Shown here: in pieces, positions 44,205 through 52,558 of the stretch | Numbering within the stretch: position 1 is the first letter of the stretch | Layout of the letters: each line of letters begins with the position of its first letter | Assembly: GCF_030316765.1 (NCBI RefSeq) | Contig: NZ_JASZYT010000014.1 | Location: forward strand, 82,009-146,008 | Direction of reading: 5' to 3' | Source: Variovorax saccharolyticus | GTDB taxonomy: Bacteria > Pseudomonadota > Gammaproteobacteria > Burkholderiales > Burkholderiaceae_C | Length of the DNA: 64,000 nt | The notes under the pieces: model-generated | Databases searched by the model: none | Told to the model about the DNA's origin: nothing | The model's input: the letters and a program-made list of their open reading frames with translations, nothing else | Program-made: the position numbers and the translations under genes

Positions 44205-45083
44205 ATGACACCCAGATCCTTCCTTTTCGTACCTGGCGACAGCGACCGCAAAATGGCGAAGGCCGCGGCTTCGCCCGCCCATGCGCTAGTCCTGGACCTC
44301 GAGGACTCGGTTGCTGCCGAAAACTTGCCGAACGCTCGCAAGGTCGTGCGCGACTACCTGGCCACTCATTCCGATCGCACCCGTCAGCAAGTCTGGATCC
44401 GCATCAACCCCATCGATTCCGACAAATGCCTCGCTGATCTCGCCGAGTGTGTGTCCGGCGGTCCCGATGGCGTTCTGCTGCCCAAGTGCCAGGGCGCCTC
44501 CGACATTATCCGGCTTGACCACTACCTGACCGCACTGGAGCAGCGCGATGGAGTCTCTGCAGGATCCATCAAGATCATTGCGGTGGCGACGGAGACGCCG
44601 GCTGCTCTGTTCGAACTGGGCAGCTACCGCGGCGCGAGCCCTCGCCTGTATGGACTGACATGGGGCGCGGAGGACTTGTCCACTGCGGTAGGTGCGAGTA
44701 CGAATAAGGGGGATGATGGGACCTACGCCTTTCCTTATCAGCATGCGCGCAGTCTTTGCCTGTTTGGCGCAAAAGCTGCCGGCGTGCACGCCATCGACAC
44801 CGTGTTGCCGAACTTCCGCGATGGTGGTGCGCTCGCGGCCGAGGTGCGGCGCGCACGGCAAGACGGCTACACGGCCAAGTTCGCCATTCACCCCGATCAA
44901 GTGGACGGCATCAACAAGGGCTTTCGTCCGGATGACAAGGAAATCGAGCGAGCGCGCGCCATCGTTGCCGCGTTCCAGACGGCCGGCGGTGCCGGCGCCG
45001 CACAGGTCGACGGACAGATGGTCGACAAGCCCCATCTGACCCAGGCCTTGCAGATCCTCGAAGCGGCAGGCCTGAACTCCTAA
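44205..45083 (+). CDS. HpcH/HpaI-family CoA ester lyase (CitE-like)
   Basis: A 292-aa lyase. N-terminus RSFLFVPGDSDRKMAKAAASPAHALVLDLEDSVAAENL contains the substrate and Mg-binding residues (D-L-E-D). VWIRINPIDS, AVATETPAALFELGSY and YGLTWGAEDLSTAVGAST (Glu and Asp for Mg) match citramalyl-CoA, malyl-CoA and beta-methylmalyl-CoA lyases. It would split the hydroxy-dicarboxyl-CoA into a short acyl-CoA plus pyruvate or glyoxylate. GGGAGG lies before the ATG. Confidence 0.93.
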   Translation: MTPRSFLFVPGDSDRKMAKAAASPAHALVLDLEDSVAAENLPNARKVVRDYLATHSDRTRQQVWIRINPIDSDKCLADLAECVSGGPDGVLLPKCQGASDIIRLDHYLTALEQRDGVSAGSIKIIAVATETPAALFELGSYRGASPRLYGLTWGAEDLSTAVGASTNKGDDGTYAFPYQHARSLCLFGAKAAGVHAIDTVLPNFRDGGALAAEVRRARQDGYTAKFAIHPDQVDGINKGFRPDDKEIERARAIVAAFQTAGGAGAAQVDGQMVDKPHLTQALQILEAAGLNS

Positions 45084-45155
45084 CGAGCACCCCAACTTGC
45101 TGGCTGCGCGCGGTCGAGCGCGGCCGGGAGAAACCCGGGCAACGGAGACAAAAAA

Positions 45156-46127
45156 ATGACCCTGTATGCGATCCGATTGGCTGCGCTGTCTATGGCCCTC
45201 ACCTTAGGAGCAGCAGCCGCACAGGAGCCCTACCCTTCCAAACCCATTACCGTCGTGGTTCCATTTGGGGCGGGCGCGGGAACCGACGTGATCACGCGCA
45301 CGATCACTGATCGCATGGCCCGGCAAATGGGCGCGACCATCGTGGTGGACAACAAGGCCGGTGCCAGCGGCCAGATTGGTACCGAGTTTGTCGCACGAGC
45401 CCAGCCGGACGGGTACACGCTGCTGGTCGCCACGAACTCAACGCATTCGGGAAACCCGTATCTGTTCAAGAAGTTGCGGTACGACCCAGTCAAGAGCTTC
45501 GCACCGGTCGGCCGGATGACCATCAACCCACTGGCTCTTCTGGTTCGACAGGACTCTCCCTTCAAGTCCGCGGGAGATCTGGTTCGATTCGCACAACAGC
45601 ACCCCGACAAGCTCAGCTATGGCTACGGCAATACCGGCGGGCAGGTGTCTTCCGCCATGCTGATCAACATGGCCAAGATCAAGGCCTTGGCCGTTCCCTA
45701 CAAGACTACTCCGCAAGCCTTCACCGACCTTCTGTCGGGGCAGATCGATTTCACCTTCGTCGACATCGCTGCCTCCCAGGCGCTGATCGACGGCGGGAAA
45801 ATCCGCGCGCTCGGGGTCACCAGTCCGAACCGGTTCACCGGAATGGGCAACGTGCCTGCCCTGCGCGAAACGCCCGGCCTGGAGGACTTCGCGCTGTTTG
45901 CCTGGCTCGGCCTTGTTGCTCCTGCCGGGACGCCGGCGCCGGTCATCGTTCGTTTGAATGCGGAACTGCGTGCGGCTTTGGACTCGCCCGAGGTCAAGCA
46001 GAAGCTCGAACAACGCACCGGCTCGATCGTAGAGCCTACGACCAGCGTCGAGTTCAGCAGCTTTTTGCGCGAGCAGGGGGCGCTCTGGAAACGTCGTATC
46101 GGCGAAGCCGGAATCCAACCTGAGTAA
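45156..46127 (+). CDS. Bug/TctC-family substrate-binding protein
   Basis: A 323-aa receptor. Signal MTLYAIRLAALSMALTLGAAAAQ. Hallmarks: ITVVVPFGAGAGTDVITRTI, IVVDNKAGASGQIGTEF, YKTTPQAFTDLLSGQIDFTFVD, and VPALRETPGLEDF in place of the common VPT-x-x-EAG. GGAGACA precedes the ATG. It lies at the end of the acyl-CoA dehydrogenase operon, next to a second Bug gene, so it probably delivers the substrate of the pathway. Confidence 0.92.
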   Translation: MTLYAIRLAALSMALTLGAAAAQEPYPSKPITVVVPFGAGAGTDVITRTITDRMARQMGATIVVDNKAGASGQIGTEFVARAQPDGYTLLVATNSTHSGNPYLFKKLRYDPVKSFAPVGRMTINPLALLVRQDSPFKSAGDLVRFAQQHPDKLSYGYGNTGGQVSSAMLINMAKIKALAVPYKTTPQAFTDLLSGQIDFTFVDIAASQALIDGGKIRALGVTSPNRFTGMGNVPALRETPGLEDFALFAWLGLVAPAGTPAPVIVRLNAELRAALDSPEVKQKLEQRTGSIVEPTTSVEFSSFLREQGALWKRRIGEAGIQPE

Positions 46128-46175
46128 GCAACCGACCGGCCGATTGCCGGATGACATCACCCTACGGAGACAACC

Positions 46176-47141
46176 ATGCGTCGCCTACTTTCAGCTGTTT
46201 CACTTGCACTGCCTTGCCTACTAGCTGGCGCGCCCGCGTGGGCGCAGAACACATATCCGTCTAAGCCTGTCACGATCATCGTTCCAAGCTCGCCAGGATC
46301 GCCTTCCGACATGGTTGCTCGCCTGATTGGTCAGTCCATCGGCATGCAAACAAAGGCTTCTGTGGTTACCGACGATAAACCGGGCGCAAATGGCATCATC
46401 GGCGTTCAACAAGTACTGAACGCTCCAGCCGACGGACACACGCTGCTTTTCACAACGATGTCGCCGATGGTTCTGAACAAGTTCATGTTCAAGACGTTGC
46501 CCTACGACACGCAGAAGGACTTCATTCCCGTAGGCCTTCTCGCTGGCAGCACGCAGCTATTGGCTGTGAATTCCAAACAGCCCTTCAAGAATGTTCAAGA
46601 AGTAATCGACTTTGCGAAGCGCGAGCCCATGAAGCTCAACTACGGCTATGGCACGACTGTGCCGCAGCTCGCAGGAAGCATGTTCGAGCAACACACCGGG
46701 GCAAAATTCACTTTCGTTCCCTACAAGGCGCACACGGCGATGGTGACCGCCCTCGTCGGTGGCGAGGTCGACCTGACGTTCACCGATACGGCCAGTTTGG
46801 CTCCGTACATCAAGTCGGGGCAGGTTCGCGTCCTGGCGACGACCGCGCAGAAGCGGCTTCCGGGTTATCCAAATCTTCCGACGCTTCGGGAACTGGGAAT
46901 CAACTATGACCTGGTCGCATGGCATGGTCTCTTCGTCAAGCGCGGAACGCCACCCGAGATCGTTGCGCGATTGACCGAGTTGCTGAAGAACGCGACGCAG
47001 TCGCCCGAAGTAAAGGGCTACCTGGCCAAGAACGACCTCACTGACTTTTTCACTCCAGGTCCCGAAGCCGTGAACGTCATCAAGCAGGACTTCGAGCGCT
47101 GGGAGAAAATCACGCGCGATGCAGGCGTCGTGCCGAACTGA
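46176..47141 (+). CDS. Bug/TctC-family substrate-binding protein
   Basis: A 321-aa receptor. Signal MRRLLSAVSLALPCLLAGAPAWAQ. Hallmarks: VTIIVPSSPGSPSDMVARLIG (Pro and Ser in the loop usually reading PFAAGG), VTDDKPGANGIIGVQ, FVPYKAHTAMVTALVGGEVDLTF, LPTLRELGINYDL. It differs clearly from its neighbour at 45156, so the pair is not a recent duplication; the two may bind different intermediates or alternative substrates. CGGAGACA precedes the ATG. Confidence 0.92.
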   Translation: MRRLLSAVSLALPCLLAGAPAWAQNTYPSKPVTIIVPSSPGSPSDMVARLIGQSIGMQTKASVVTDDKPGANGIIGVQQVLNAPADGHTLLFTTMSPMVLNKFMFKTLPYDTQKDFIPVGLLAGSTQLLAVNSKQPFKNVQEVIDFAKREPMKLNYGYGTTVPQLAGSMFEQHTGAKFTFVPYKAHTAMVTALVGGEVDLTFTDTASLAPYIKSGQVRVLATTAQKRLPGYPNLPTLRELGINYDLVAWHGLFVKRGTPPEIVARLTELLKNATQSPEVKGYLAKNDLTDFFTPGPEAVNVIKQDFERWEKITRDAGVVPN

Positions 47142-47186
47142 GTCAGCGTTCTGAAATGATCGATCGGTGGCCTCCGGGCTCTCCAT

Positions 47187-47226
47187 CCTTGCCTTGCCTT
47201 GCCTTGCCTTGCCCTGCCCTGCCCTG
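47187..47226. repeat. Pentanucleotide tandem repeat, five CCTTG then three CCCTG
   Basis: Eight consecutive 5-bp units with one T-to-C change separating two blocks. It lies between the last Bug stop (47141) and the etfB start (47322), so copy number changes would alter only leader or spacing. A second repeat of similar kind is at 57531-57580. Confidence 0.9.
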
Positions 47227-47321
47227 CCTGAGTGTGGCCGCGAGTCAAGCAGAGTGCACGCTTTTCGACGAGTCTCTTGCGACTGTCACTCTTGTCTGTA
47301 CCTGAGAGAGAGGAATTACTC

Positions 47322-48071
47322 ATGAGGATTCTGGTACCCGTCAAGCGGGTCGTCGACTACAACGTCAAGGTGCGCGTGAAGAGCGACGGTACCGGCGTCG
47401 ACATTGCCAATGTGAAGATGAGCATGAACCCCTTCGACGAGATCGCGGTCGAAGAGGCGGTGCGCCTGAAGGAAAAGGGCGCGGCCACCGAGATCATCGC
47501 GGTCTCGTGCGGCGACGCAAAGTGCCAGGAGACGCTGCGCACAGCGATGGCCATCGGTGCCGACCGCGGCATCCTGGTGGAGACCACCGAGGAGCTGCAG
47601 CCGCTGGCCGTGGCCAAGCTGCTGAAGGCGCTGGTCGACAAGGAGCAGCCGGCACTGGTCATCCTGGGCAAGCAGGCGATCGACGACGACGCCAACCAGA
47701 CCGGCCAGATGCTGGCGGCGCTGGCCGACCTGCCGCAGGCGACCTTCGCCAGCAAGGTGGAAGTGGCGGACGACAAGGTCAACGTGACGCGTGAAGTGGA
47801 CGGCGGGCTGGAGACCATTTCTCTTTCGCTGCCCGCGGTGATCACCACCGACCTGCGCCTGAACGAGCCGCGCTATGTGACGCTGCCCAACATCATGAAG
47901 GCCAAGAAGAAGCAGCTCGACACGTTCAAGCCTGAAGACCTGGGCGTGGATGTCAAGCCGCGCCTGAAGACCCTGAAGGTCAGCGAGCCGCCGAAGCGTG
48001 GCGCTGGCATCAAGGTGCCTGATGTCGCGACCCTCGTCGACAAGCTGAAGAACGAAGCCAAGGTGATCTGA
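47322..48071 (+). CDS. etfB: Electron transfer flavoprotein, beta subunit
   Basis: A 249-aa ETF beta subunit. It begins MRILVPVKRVVDYNVKVRVK and contains the AMP/FAD-site blocks VSCGDAKCQETLRTAMAIGADRGILVE and LGKQAIDDDANQTGQMLAALADLPQATFASKV. It accepts electrons from acyl-CoA dehydrogenases together with EtfA. GAGAGAGG precedes the ATG. Codon use is strongly G/C-ending and more regular than in flanking catabolic genes, as expected for a core, well-expressed gene. It lies 180 bp after the acyl-CoA dehydrogenase operon. Confidence 0.97.
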   Translation: MRILVPVKRVVDYNVKVRVKSDGTGVDIANVKMSMNPFDEIAVEEAVRLKEKGAATEIIAVSCGDAKCQETLRTAMAIGADRGILVETTEELQPLAVAKLLKALVDKEQPALVILGKQAIDDDANQTGQMLAALADLPQATFASKVEVADDKVNVTREVDGGLETISLSLPAVITTDLRLNEPRYVTLPNIMKAKKKQLDTFKPEDLGVDVKPRLKTLKVSEPPKRGAGIKVPDVATLVDKLKNEAKVI

Positions 48072-48082
48072 GGAACAACGAC

Positions 48083-49021
48083 ATGACCGTACTTGTTATT
48101 GCCGAACACGACCACAATACGCTCAAGCCGGCGACCCTGAACACGGTGACTGCAGGCATCGCCTGCGCGAGCGGCGATGTCCACGTTCTGGTGGCTGGTG
48201 CGAACGCCGCTGAGGCCGCTATGGCCGCCGCCCAGGTGCCTGGCGTTGCCAGGGTGCTTGTGGCCGACAGCCCATCCCTGGCCGAGAACCTCGCCGAGAA
48301 CGTCGCCGCCCAGGTCCTCGCGATCGCCAAGAACTACAGCCACATCCTGTTCCCCTCGACCGCCAACGGCAAGAACGTCGCCCCGCGTGTGGCGGCCCTG
48401 CTGGACGTGGCCCAGATCAGCGACATCACCAAGGTCGACAGCCCCGACACCTTCGAGCGTCCGATCTACGCGTGCAATGCGATTGCGATCGTGCAGAGCA
48501 GCGATGCGATCAAGGTCGTCACCGTGCGCATCACGGGCTTCGATGCGGCCGCGGCCACCGGTGGCAATGCCGGCGTCGAAACCGTGGACGGCGTGTTGGC
48601 CGACAGCGGCAAGTCCAGCTTCGTCGGCCGCGAAGTCACCAAGAGCGAACGCCCCGAACTGACCGCTGCCAAGATCATCGTCTCGGGCGGCCGGGCGCTG
48701 GGCAGCGCCGAGAAGTTCCAGGAAGTGATGGCGCCCCTGGCCGACAAGCTCAACGCGGGCCTGGGTGCCAGCCGTGCGGCCGTGGATGCGGGCTACGCCC
48801 CGAACGACTGGCAAGTGGGCCAGACCGGCAAGATCGTCGCGCCGCAGCTGTACATCGCCGCCGGCATCTCGGGCGCGATCCAGCATCTGGCGGGCATGAA
48901 GGACTCCAAGGTGATCGTGGCGATCAACAAGGACGAGGAGGCCCCGATCTTCTCGGTGGCCGACTACGGCTTGGTCGCCGACCTGTTCACGGCCGTGCCG
49001 GAACTCGTTGAAAAGCTTTGA
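48083..49021 (+). CDS. etfA: Electron transfer flavoprotein, alpha subunit
   Basis: A 312-aa ETF alpha subunit. N-terminal domain TVLVIAEHDHNTLKPATLNTV, NGKNVAPRVAALLDVAQISDITKV; C-terminal FAD domain VSGGRALGSAEKFQEVMAPLADKLNAGLGASRAAVDAGYAPNDWQVGQTGKIVAPQLYIAAGISGAIQHLAGMKDSKVIVAINKDEEAPIF. It starts 11 bp after etfB. In the cell it forms a heterodimer with EtfB and passes electrons to ETF-ubiquinone oxidoreductase, of which only a pseudogene fragment exists in this window. Confidence 0.97.
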   Translation: MTVLVIAEHDHNTLKPATLNTVTAGIACASGDVHVLVAGANAAEAAMAAAQVPGVARVLVADSPSLAENLAENVAAQVLAIAKNYSHILFPSTANGKNVAPRVAALLDVAQISDITKVDSPDTFERPIYACNAIAIVQSSDAIKVVTVRITGFDAAAATGGNAGVETVDGVLADSGKSSFVGREVTKSERPELTAAKIIVSGGRALGSAEKFQEVMAPLADKLNAGLGASRAAVDAGYAPNDWQVGQTGKIVAPQLYIAAGISGAIQHLAGMKDSKVIVAINKDEEAPIFSVADYGLVADLFTAVPELVEKL

Positions 49022-49023
49022 AG

Positions 49024-49050
49024 GGCGGAAGCCAGCTTTCGCTTGCCGCC
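49024..49050 (+). terminator. Possible weak hairpin after etfA
   Basis: GGCGGAAGC and GCTTGCCGCC form a stem with one bulged base, three bases after the etfA stop. No proper T-tract follows, so termination here would be weak or Rho-dependent. Confidence 0.3.
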
Positions 49051-49277
49051 TACGCCAATTTGTCAAGCCCTGTTGCCTGAGTTGTGTTCCCCACATCCTC
49101 CGCCCCAGACTGCGCATGCCCGCAGCAGTTCTGCGATGGCTTCAGGGCACACGGGCGAGTGAGTTCCCTTCCGTGCGCCCCGACCGCGCCTTCACCTTAG
49201 ATCGCTTGACTTCAGGTCTCTCGGGCAGGCAGCTACGCGCCTATACGTGCGTTGATCTCCGGAGGGGGCGCGCGCTC

Positions 49278-50102
49278 CTAATAGCTCAAGCGTTGTGCGC
49301 TTGTCTGGAAGTGCGGTGATATCGCGCTGACACCTGCATCGATCGGAAGAACCACGCCAGTTACCCATCGCGCCTCTTCGCTCGCCAGGTAAAGAATACC
49401 GTATCCGACGTCCCAGCCGGTGCCCTCCGTCTTGAGCGCGGATGCGTCGCGGCGCTTCTCGCGCACGCCTTCAGGCAAGCGCCCCCCGCCATAGACCACG
49501 GGGGTGTAGACAAAACCCGGGGCAATACAGTTGACGCGTATCCCATCAGCTCCATGGTTTCCCGCCATCGTGCGGGTCATGTTCAGAATCGCCCCCTTGG
49601 ACGTCGGGTAGAAAAGGTTGGGATGGCCGCCCTGAAAAGCAGTGATCGAAGAGATGTTGATGATGGAGCCGCCTCCGCTCGCCTTCATCACCGGAATCGC
49701 GTGCCGCGCCATGAACATCATCGAAGTGACGTTCAAGCGTAATCCGCGATCCCACGCATCTACATCCAGGTCCACTGCGTTCCCAGGCACGCGGCTGGTG
49801 CCGACGTTGTTGACCAGAATGTCGAGACGATTCCAAGCGCTTGCCGTGTCTTGCACTGCCGAGCGGCAAGCCTCCTCGCTGGAAACATCGGCCTCGATCA
49901 CAATGCAGTCACCCCTCTCTTCGCGGATCATGCGCGCCGTCTCCTCGGCCGCATCTTTGTGGTAGTCCAGCAATGCGACCTGAGCACCTTCACGTGCGAG
50001 GAGGATCGCAGCAGCGCGACCGTTGCCTATGCCGTCAGCAGACGACCCAGCGCCGGTCACGATGGCAACCTTGCCCGCAACGCGTCCTTTGCGATCAGCC
50101 AT
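49278..50102 (-). CDS. SDR-family oxidoreductase
   Basis: A 274-aa short-chain dehydrogenase of the type with an extended cofactor loop: TGAGSSADGIGNG (residues 14-26). NNVG replaces NNAG; catalytic residues NISSITAFQG and YPTSK. VTGVVLPIDAGVSAIS replaces the usual VDGG end. The start at 50102 (MADRKGRVAGKVAIVTG) is the family N-terminus. It lies 35 bp after the alpha/beta hydrolase gene on the same strand. Confidence 0.9.
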   Translation of the reverse strand: MADRKGRVAGKVAIVTGAGSSADGIGNGRAAAILLAREGAQVALLDYHKDAAEETARMIREERGDCIVIEADVSSEEACRSAVQDTASAWNRLDILVNNVGTSRVPGNAVDLDVDAWDRGLRLNVTSMMFMARHAIPVMKASGGGSIINISSITAFQGGHPNLFYPTSKGAILNMTRTMAGNHGADGIRVNCIAPGFVYTPVVYGGGRLPEGVREKRRDASALKTEGTGWDVGYGILYLASEEARWVTGVVLPIDAGVSAISPHFQTSAQRLSY

Positions 50103-50137
50103 GTAATTTTCTTGTCGTACAGCTGGTCGAGCGACTG

Positions 50138-51037
50138 TCAAGCCACTCGCCCGGCGAATTCACGAAGGTATTGATTGACCGTGTCCGGAGCTTCGATCAT
50201 GGTGAAGTGCCCGATGCCAGGAATCATTCTCACGTCGGCTTTGGGCACCACCTTCGACACCAACTCCATGAAAGGCGTTTTGACGCCCTCTGTCATCGAG
50301 ACTCGCTTCCCCTGGGCGTTCGTGTAGGTCGACTGAATCACAAGAACAGGCACGGCGATTTCCTTCAGAGCAGCCGCCCCGCCGGTAAGCTCCCATCGGA
50401 AGTTCTCGACCAAAAGTTCTTCCGCGAATTTCGGATCGAGCTTCATGGCTCGGGCGATCGCTTTGTCGCGGAGCTTGGTGTCGCTTCCTTCCATGAACAT
50501 GCCGCCGAACGAGGCTTGCACATACGCCGGGTAGCCCACCTGCCTGATCTGATCCCGAAGCTTCGATATCAGGACGTCCATCTCTCCGACGTAGGTGACG
50601 CCATCCATGAGAACGAGACCGCTCACGCCAGCGCTAGATTGTCGATAGGCCTCGCGCACGACTCGCACCCCCATGCTGTGTCCTACGAGGATCACCTTGC
50701 CTGCGCCATTCCGCCTCTTCACCTCGTTGACGGCCGCAGCCAGAGTCTCGATTCGCGGGTCCTCCGGCATCGATGAACCGCCGTGCCCTGGCAAATCAAG
50801 ACTAACGCACCGGTAGTTGGGTGACAACGCGTCGACCTGCGCCTTAAAGTCGTCCAGGGAGCACGTGAACCCGTGGACAAAAATGAAGGTCGGATCTCGC
50901 GACCCAGCCGTTTGCGTATTGATGAACGGCGCTGCCAGAGAAGGCTTGTACATGCCCATTGCAAGTGCGGCGCCCGCTGCGAGGGTGAACTTGCGACGCG
51001 TGGTGCCGGTGTCAATCAACGGTTGGAAAAGGTTCAA
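50138..51037 (-). CDS. Alpha/beta hydrolase with Tat-like signal
   Basis: A 299-aa hydrolase. The N-terminus TRRKFTLAAGAALAMG looks like a twin-arginine signal with a predicted cleavage after SLAA. The fold core follows: FIFVHGFTCSLDDFKAQVDAL (oxyanion region), LDLPGHGGSSMPED, nucleophile elbow VGHSMGVRVV (Ser near residue 120), and the catalytic His in IPGIGHFTMIEAP. Periplasmic location implies it acts on an ester or lactone before uptake. It is divergent from the Bug receptor at 51.4 kb, and its promoter region carries the recurring operator. Confidence 0.9.
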   Translation of the reverse strand: MNLFQPLIDTGTTRRKFTLAAGAALAMGMYKPSLAAPFINTQTAGSRDPTFIFVHGFTCSLDDFKAQVDALSPNYRCVSLDLPGHGGSSMPEDPRIETLAAAVNEVKRRNGAGKVILVGHSMGVRVVREAYRQSSAGVSGLVLMDGVTYVGEMDVLISKLRDQIRQVGYPAYVQASFGGMFMEGSDTKLRDKAIARAMKLDPKFAEELLVENFRWELTGGAAALKEIAVPVLVIQSTYTNAQGKRVSMTEGVKTPFMELVSKVVPKADVRMIPGIGHFTMIEAPDTVNQYLREFAGRVA

Positions 51038-51187
51038 GGTGCATGTCTCCTAAGTTTCCCCGCTTGGAAGTCGACGCCCCCAGGAATTGAGCCACCGACC
51101 TGATTGACCCGTGTCGGGGTCCACAGGGCTTCATTGGCACGTCCGGGTTTGAATCGGTTGCGACACAACCTGGATTCGGCTGGACGA

Positions 51188-51218
51188 AGGTTACCCGATC
51201 TACTGTTAACGGTCAACC
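51188..51218 (-). promoter_or_regulatory. Promoter with recurring operator, facing the alpha/beta hydrolase
   Basis: On the minus strand TTGACC (51216-51211), 17 bases, TAACCT (51193-51188). The element on that strand is GGTTGACCGTTAAC (51218-51205), and the -35 box lies within it. Confidence 0.6.
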
Positions 51219-51312
51219 ATTAGGTCGGGTATATCCTAATCCCCCTCAGAATCCCGTGGCCTTGGTATCGAAGATCTCAATGAACTTCTCAACATTTCTT
51301 AACTTGTTCTTT

Positions 51313-51351
51313 GGTTATCCATTGACCTATTCGAACATGTTCCGCTAAGCT
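51313..51351 (+). promoter_or_regulatory. Promoter with recurring operator, facing the Bug operon
   Basis: GGTTATCC at 51313-51320, TTGACC (-35) at 51322-51327, 18 bases, TAAGCT (-10) at 51346-51351. Element GGTTATCCATTGAC, one mismatch to consensus. Confidence 0.6.
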
Positions 51352-51406
51352 GCGGTTCTCAGTGGCGGCGACATTTGCGGCCGCACCAACAGAACAGGAG
51401 ATGTCG

Positions 51407-52399
51407 ATGCGGTTCTCAAGTCAAGTCCAGCGCCTCGTTGCCGTGGCTTCAATCGCTATCGCGAGCTCAGCCGTAGTTCCCGTCAGCGCAAGCGCTCAGA
51501 CTGCATGGCCTAGTCGGCCGATCACACTGATTGTCCCGTTTGCAGCTGGAGGCGGGACCGATCCAATTGCCCGTGCTATCGCAACCAAGCTAAGCGGGCG
51601 CCTCGGGCAGCCTGTCATCGTGGACAACAGGGGCGGCGCAGGAGGCACGATGGGCACAAGCGCTGTTGCAAAGTCACCGCCAGACGGCTACACCATACTG
51701 ATTGCCTCCACCTCGATCAGCACGAATGTGTCGAGTGGAAAGAAGCTTCCTTATGACCCCGCAAAGGATCTCGCGCCGATCGGTCAAGTTGGCGCCTCGC
51801 CCTTGCTTATTGTTGTATCAAGTGAATCCAAGGCAACAACTCTGAAAGAGTTGCTCAGCCAAGCGCGCGCCAACCCCGGCACCATCAACTACGGTTCAGG
51901 AGGCCTCGGTGTCATCAGCCACCTGGGCGTCGAACTGCTCGCACGCGGCGCTGGCGTGCAGTTGGTACACGTCCCCTACAAGGGCATGGCGCCGGCGTTC
52001 ACAGACATGCTTGGCGGCAGCATCCAGATGCTGATGCCGAGTCCGGCGACGGCGACGCCGCACATCGCCGGAGGGAAGGTACGCGCTCTGGCTGTTACGA
52101 GTGCGCAACGCTCGCAGTTCATGCCAAACGTACCAACAGTGGCGGAATCCGGTGTCCCTGGCTTCCAAGTGGAGTTCTGGTGGGGCCTCCTCGGCCCCTC
52201 GGGAATGCCTCAAGCGGTCGTCAAGCGCTTGAATGAAGAGTTGAACTGGGCGCTTTCGCAGCCGGACATCCGGGACTTGCTTGCGCGCGACGGGGCCGTG
52301 CCCAAGCCAGGGACCCCGGAGGATTTCCGCAAGTTGATTGCCTTCGAACTCGACCGCTGGAACAAGCTTGTTAAGGATGCAAATATCAAGACGGATTGA
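51407..52399 (+). CDS. Bug/TctC-family substrate-binding protein
   Basis: A 330-aa receptor. Signal peptide with VQRLVAVASIAIASSAVVPVSASAQ. Hallmarks: ITLIVPFAAGGGTDPIARAIA, VIVDNRGGAGGTMGTSAVAKS, HVPYKGMAPAFTDMLGGSIQML, VPTVAESGVPGFQVEFWWGLLGP. The start at 51407 has AGGAG at proper distance; the ATG at 51401 sits directly against it. It is a close paralog of the Bug at 56369-57361 (identical length; shared PYKGMAPAFTD, WWGLLGP and ELNWA blocks). Confidence 0.93.
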   Translation: MRFSSQVQRLVAVASIAIASSAVVPVSASAQTAWPSRPITLIVPFAAGGGTDPIARAIATKLSGRLGQPVIVDNRGGAGGTMGTSAVAKSPPDGYTILIASTSISTNVSSGKKLPYDPAKDLAPIGQVGASPLLIVVSSESKATTLKELLSQARANPGTINYGSGGLGVISHLGVELLARGAGVQLVHVPYKGMAPAFTDMLGGSIQMLMPSPATATPHIAGGKVRALAVTSAQRSQFMPNVPTVAESGVPGFQVEFWWGLLGPSGMPQAVVKRLNEELNWALSQPDIRDLLARDGAVPKPGTPEDFRKLIAFELDRWNKLVKDANIKTD

Positions 52400-52558
52400 A
52401 CGGGTCCGCACATGCTCTTGGTTGCACATGCCAGCATCCCTCATTCACGACCGGCTCCTCTTTGTCCCGGGAAGCGTTAGACCTGCGGTACTGGACGCGG
52501 AGCCCTCGGACATTGGCGCCTCTCCGATAAAACTTCATTGCTCAAAAGTCAACACTTC

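Larger units (their letters stand above)
51038..51406. other. Divergent intergenic region with two operator-linked promoters
   Basis: This 369-bp gap holds one promoter for the hydrolase (minus) and one for the Bug operon (plus), each with a copy of the GGTTAACC-type element. No gene is supported. Confidence 0.6.

Noticed and set aside
47873..49117. 414-aa minus-strand open frame
   Set aside because: Antisense shadow of etfA; the sense strand encodes a fully conserved protein.
49841..50776. 311-aa plus-strand open frame
   Set aside because: Antisense to the SDR and alpha/beta hydrolase genes, spanning both; no motif.
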